A DNA stretch of 24,924 nucleotides from Paulinella micropora (Eukaryota; Cercozoa; Imbricatea; Euglyphida): the NCBI GenBank assembly GCA_009731375.1, contig BJOX01000155.1:590844-615767 (forward strand). The letters are read 5' to 3'. The notes beneath the pieces are model-generated. The model saw only the letters and a list, made by a program, of their open reading frames with translations. It was not told the origin of the DNA and did not search any database. Position numbers and translations under genes: made by a program. Of this stretch, positions 1 to 24,924 are shown piece by piece (position 1 is the stretch's first letter; every line of letters begins with the position of its first letter).

Positions 1-67
<67 letters not shown>

Positions 68-132
68 TACACACACACACACACACACAGGTGGCCTGCA
101 ATCGCCAAGGCTGTCAAATGTTTAACACTCCT

Positions 133-213
<81 letters not shown>
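1..213. repeat. CT/CA dinucleotide tracts with a truncated copy of the exon 1 head
   Basis: The block (TC)n-(AC)n-CAG-exon head occurs twice in tandem. The first copy (91-139) carries about 49 bases of the exon 1 head, GTGGCCTGCAATCGCC and onward, then dissolves into (CT)n at ATCTCTCT. The second tract runs directly into the intact exon 1 at 214. Each tract supplies a polypyrimidine-like stretch and an acceptor AG. Confidence 0.85.
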
Positions 214-21920
<21,707 letters not shown>

Positions 21921-21933
21921 GTGTGTATCTCTG

Positions 21934-21972
<39 letters not shown>

Positions 21973-21977
21973 GTCTA

Positions 21978-22013
<36 letters not shown>

Positions 22014-22017
22014 TCTA

Positions 22018-22085
<68 letters not shown>

Positions 22086-22210
22086 CCTATCTATCTACCT
22101 ATGTATCTATCTATCTACCTATCTATCTATCTGTATATCGATATCCTAAATATCTTGTGTATAGCTATATAGCTATATCTATATTTGTATTATTTATCAA
22201 CGTCTACATT
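21921..22210. repeat. TATC/TCTG microsatellite and AT-rich spacer
   Basis: (TATC)n and (TCTG)n blocks run to about 22130, then about 80 bp of AT-rich, weakly repetitive sequence before the minisatellite. Confidence 0.85.
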
Positions 22211-23245
22211 GAGTCCGAGAGCTTGTTCAACCGGAAAGGTCGGCGGTATCTATATCTTTATCTATATCTATATCCATATCTACATCTATATCTATATCAT
22301 ATCTAATCTCTATATCTAATATCTATATCTATATCTATATCTATATCTATTCCTATGTCTATATCTATATCTAATATCTATATTGATTCCCAGAGCTTGC
22401 TCAACGGGAAAGGCGTCGGCGGTATCTATATCTATATCTATATCTACATCTATATCTATATCTATATCTATATCTAACCTCTGTCTCTATATCTATATCT
22501 ATATCTATATCTATATCTATATGTCTACATCTATATCTAATATCTATATTGATTCCCATAGCTTGCTCAACGGGAAAGGCGTTGCCGGTATCTATATCTA
22601 TATCTATATCTATCTCTATATCTAATCTCTATATCTAGTCTCTATATCTAATCTCTATATCTATATCTATATCTATATCTATATCTATATCTATATCTAT
22701 ACCGTCTATATCTATATCTAATATCTACATTGATTCCCAGAGCTTGTTCAACGGGAAAGGCGTTGGCGGTATCTATATCTATCTGTATCTAAATCTATAT
22801 CTATATCTGTATCTATATCTATGTCTATATCTATATCTATATCTATATCTATATCTATGTCTATATCTATGTCTATATCTATATCTAATACCTATATTGA
22901 TTCCCAGAGCTTGCTCAACGGGAAAGGCGTTGCCGGTATCTATATCTATATCTATATCTATATCTATATCTATATCTATATCTAATCTCTATATCTAATC
23001 TCTATATCTAATAATTATATCTATATCTATATCTATACCTATACCTATGTCTACATCTATATCTAATATCTATATTGAGTCCCAGAGCTTGCTCAACGGG
23101 AAAGGCGTTGCCGGAAAATATCTATCTATATCTATATCTATATCTATATATATATCTATATCTATATCTATATCTATCTATATCTATATCTGTATAAATC
23201 ATTGAGTCCCAGAGCTTGCTCAACGGGAAAGGCGTTGACGGTGTA
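22211..23245. repeat. Seven-unit minisatellite with exon-like core in TATATC repeat
   Basis: Cores of about 37 bp lie near 22211, 22385, 22551, 22732, 22899, 23077 and 23205 (spacing about 128-181 bp). They read GA(T/G)TCCCAGAGCTTGCTC then AACGGGAAAGGCGTTGCCGG and are embedded in (TATATC)n. In one frame the core reads D/E-S-Q-S-L-L-N-G-K-G-V-G/A, echoing exon 30 (D-N-G-E-G-V-A). Five of the seven end in CGG followed by TATC, so GGTATC gives a donor-like gtatct. Whether any unit is spliced in is unknown. Confidence 0.85.
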
Positions 23246-23597
23246 TATCTACATATATACCCGCTACCCAGTCGCCGGTTGGCGGCAAAGGTGGAATGGA
23301 TGCCTATGTCTTGGGATATGCAGAGCTGATAGACCAAACATATATCTATATCTATATCTATATCTATATCTATATCTATGTCTTTATCTTTATCTATATC
23401 TATATCTATATCTATATCTATATCTATATCTATATCTACATCTATATCTATATTTTGACCCATCTCGTTGACTAGCGCGGGGTGACTGGTGAAATGGAAA
23501 GTTACATTATATACATTACATACAGTACATAAATTACCTGTGTCTATGCATATGCCGCTTGTAGACCAAACATGTATATCCATATAATCGATATCTA
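23246..23597. other. Two unique blocks around a TATATC tract
   Basis: Block 23263-23336 can be read [11 protein letters not shown], then [12 protein letters not shown] related fragment lies inverted at 24377-24420. A second unique block (23453-23575) contains a diverged piece (CTTGTAGACCAAACATG). Between them is (TATATC)n. Splice sites are not convincing. Confidence 0.5.
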
Positions 23598-23809
23598 TGA
23601 GAAGTTCCTAGTTCTTAAGTACAACGAGCAATGACTTCAAGTGATTCGATCTCAGCCCATGCTGGTTGCTGTCGCTTGTGCAGCTCATTTGAAAGCCCTC
23701 GTCAAGAACTTACTAATGAGCTAAGATACAGATTCTGGACACCAGTATTGACTGAGAACGAAGCGCTTGAAGTCATTGTTCATTGCACTTAAGAACTAGG
23801 AACTTCTCA
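23598..23809 (+). mobile_element. MITE-like foldback element, copy 6 (subfamily A, 3-bp internal deletion)
   Basis: Family ends and subfamily A core. GTGCAGCTC lacks three bases relative to the other copies. TA flanks both sides (CTA before, TAG after). Confidence 0.85.
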
Positions 23810-23812
23810 TAG

Positions 23813-23901
23813 GTGTTGGGGCGTCGCCAGCTGCCAAGCACGCACACCTCACAGTCCCATTGGACATGGGTGTGTCGGGAAGGGCGCATACACCACAACG
23901 G
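23813..23901 (+). CDS. Candidate exon immediately after MITE copy 6
   Basis: An 89-nt GC-richer non-repeat block lies between CATAG and gtacat. In phase 1 to phase 0 it reads V-G-A-S-P-A-A-K-H-A-H-L, then V-P-L-D-M-G-V-S-G-R. A phase-1 entry would match the exit of exon 30. The acceptor TAG is the base triplet abutting the MITE. Another frame is also open, so the assignment is tentative. Confidence 0.35.
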
Positions 23902-24178
23902 GTACATAGACATGGACATGACATGGACATGGACATCGACATGGACTTTGACATGGACATTGAAATTGATATACACTTGGACTTGGACTTGGACTTGGAC
24001 TTTGACTTTGATTTTGACTTTGACTTTGACATTGCAATTGATATTGGCTTGGACTTGGACTTGGACTTGGACATGGACATGGACATGGACATGGACATGG
24101 ACATCGACATAGACATAGGCACAGACATAGACATAGACATAGACATAGACATAGACATAGACATAGACATGGACATGG

Positions 24179-24233
<55 letters not shown>

Positions 24234-24285
24234 TATATGTATAAATGAATTGATAGATGGATAGATGGATAGATAGATAGATAGG

Positions 24286-24376
<91 letters not shown>
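23902..24376. repeat. GACATG/GACTTG/GACATA hexanucleotides, ATACAT and GATA tracts
   Basis: About 270 bp of GGACAT/GGACTT variants, then (ATACAT)n (about 24180-24240) and (GATA)n to about 24375. Predicted Asp/Met or Trp/Thr peptides are repeat translations. Confidence 0.88.
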
Positions 24377-24378
<2 letters not shown>

Positions 24379-24428
24379 TTTGGTCTATCAGCGCTGCATA
24401 TCCGAAGACATAGATGGATAGGCAGCTA

Positions 24429-24462
<34 letters not shown>

Positions 24463-24506
24463 CATACATATATACATACATATATACATACATACATACA
24501 TACATT

Positions 24507-24538
<32 letters not shown>

Positions 24539-24593
24539 CATACATATAAACATACATACATACATACATACAGTCAGGTAGCCTTCATCAGCG

Positions 24594-24624
<31 letters not shown>

Positions 24625-24649
24625 CATAGTCCAGTAGCCTTCATCAGCG

Positions 24650-24680
<31 letters not shown>

Positions 24681-24712
24681 CATGCATAGTCCGGTAGCCT
24701 TCATCACCGAAC

Positions 24713-24767
<55 letters not shown>
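24377..24767. repeat. ATAC tracts with minus-strand-oriented fragments
   Basis: 24377-24420 is a diverged inverted copy of 23288-23336; its minus strand reads Y-V-F-G-Y-A-A-L-I-D-Q. Three tandem units with GTAGCCTTCATCAGCG (near 24577, 24634 and 24693) lie in (ATAC)n, followed by (GATA)n. Confidence 0.75.
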
Positions 24768-24772
<5 letters not shown>

Positions 24773-24924
24773 GAGATGTCGCAAAGGAATGTAGTCCTTG
24801 CAAAGGAACGCAGTTTCACATCAAACAATAATTTGTGTACTGTGCATGTGTCCGGGATGGGAATCACGGGTAGACTGTGTTCTGGAAAAAGAAGAGGAGG
24901 AAGGACGTTGAAGAAAAAGGCAAT
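24768..24924 (-). mobile_element. Second LINE copy, 3' end only (inverted, runs off the window)
   Basis: This is the exact reverse complement of 19189-19345 over 157 bp, read by eye. As in the first copy, the 3' terminus GCGACATCTCATC passes straight into (TATC)n on the element's strand. The rest lies beyond the window. Confidence 0.85.

Noticed and set aside
23849-24505. Minus-strand Cys/Pro/Ser-rich and plus-strand Asp/Met-rich frames
   Set aside because: All three frames of a GGACAT-type hexanucleotide stay open, so the frames carry no information.

Overview
This window is eukaryotic nuclear DNA, almost certainly from a protist or alga with a very microsatellite-rich, intron-rich genome. 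The evidence is GT-AG introns, exons that join in a single reading frame, a non-LTR retrotransposon tail, MITE-like elements, and long tracts of TATC, ATAC, TTATCT, TATATC and TTATC repeats. Exons are GC-rich and ordinary in composition; introns are nearly all simple repeat. I cannot name the species. A large-genome unicellular alga is a guess from the HYR-rich protein and the repeat landscape. No bacterial features, tRNA or rRNA genes were seen.

One plus-strand gene fills most of the window, open at both ends. I could join 30 exons (214 to 21920, 6235 coding bases, about 2078 codons). All junctions are GT-AG, every phase matches and no stop occurs. In order the product has: an EGF-like end (exon 1); short linker exons (2-6); about 15 HYR (hyalin) repeats, carried mainly by two giant exons (6286-8135 and 10271-11778) and interrupted by a Cys-rich GEQC-type segment and an unrecognised 160-residue module; an unrecognised Cys-containing juxtamembrane ectodomain (exons 17-24); one transmembrane helix (exon 25, 17980-18083); and a basic, Ser/Arg/Gly-rich cytoplasmic tail made of short repeats (exons 26-30). 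It looks like a very large type I surface adhesion or receptor protein.

The most unusual feature is how the introns are built. Many small exons are accompanied, usually upstream, by tandem truncated copies of their own edge: the acceptor AG plus the exon head, cut off by microsatellite. Examples are exon 2 (nine copies), exon 6 (five), exon 28 (eight), exons 1, 14, 21, 23, 24, 25, 27 and 30, and in a weaker form the giant exon 8. Splice donors are often the first unit of the adjoining microsatellite (gtatgt, gtatct, gtatat). The locus appears to be made of exon-edge/microsatellite cassettes that amplify together.

Mobile DNA: six copies (two subfamilies) of a roughly 215-bp MITE-like element with long inverted repeats; a 5'-truncated, frameshifted LINE 3' end in a TATC tract (18436 to about 19342), with a second, inverted copy of its 3' end at the right edge (24768-24924, identical over 157 bp); and a foldback-type element of about 250 bp with internal 42-bp repeats (16636-16885). 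Downstream of about 22200 are a 130-180-bp-period minisatellite with an exon-like core, a candidate exon at 23813-23901, hexanucleotide and tetranucleotide tracts, and minus-strand-oriented fragments. Three N gaps adjoin homopolymers or microsatellites (2931-2940, 14476-14485, 14879-14893) and one lies in a TATC/CTAC tract (5704-5713).
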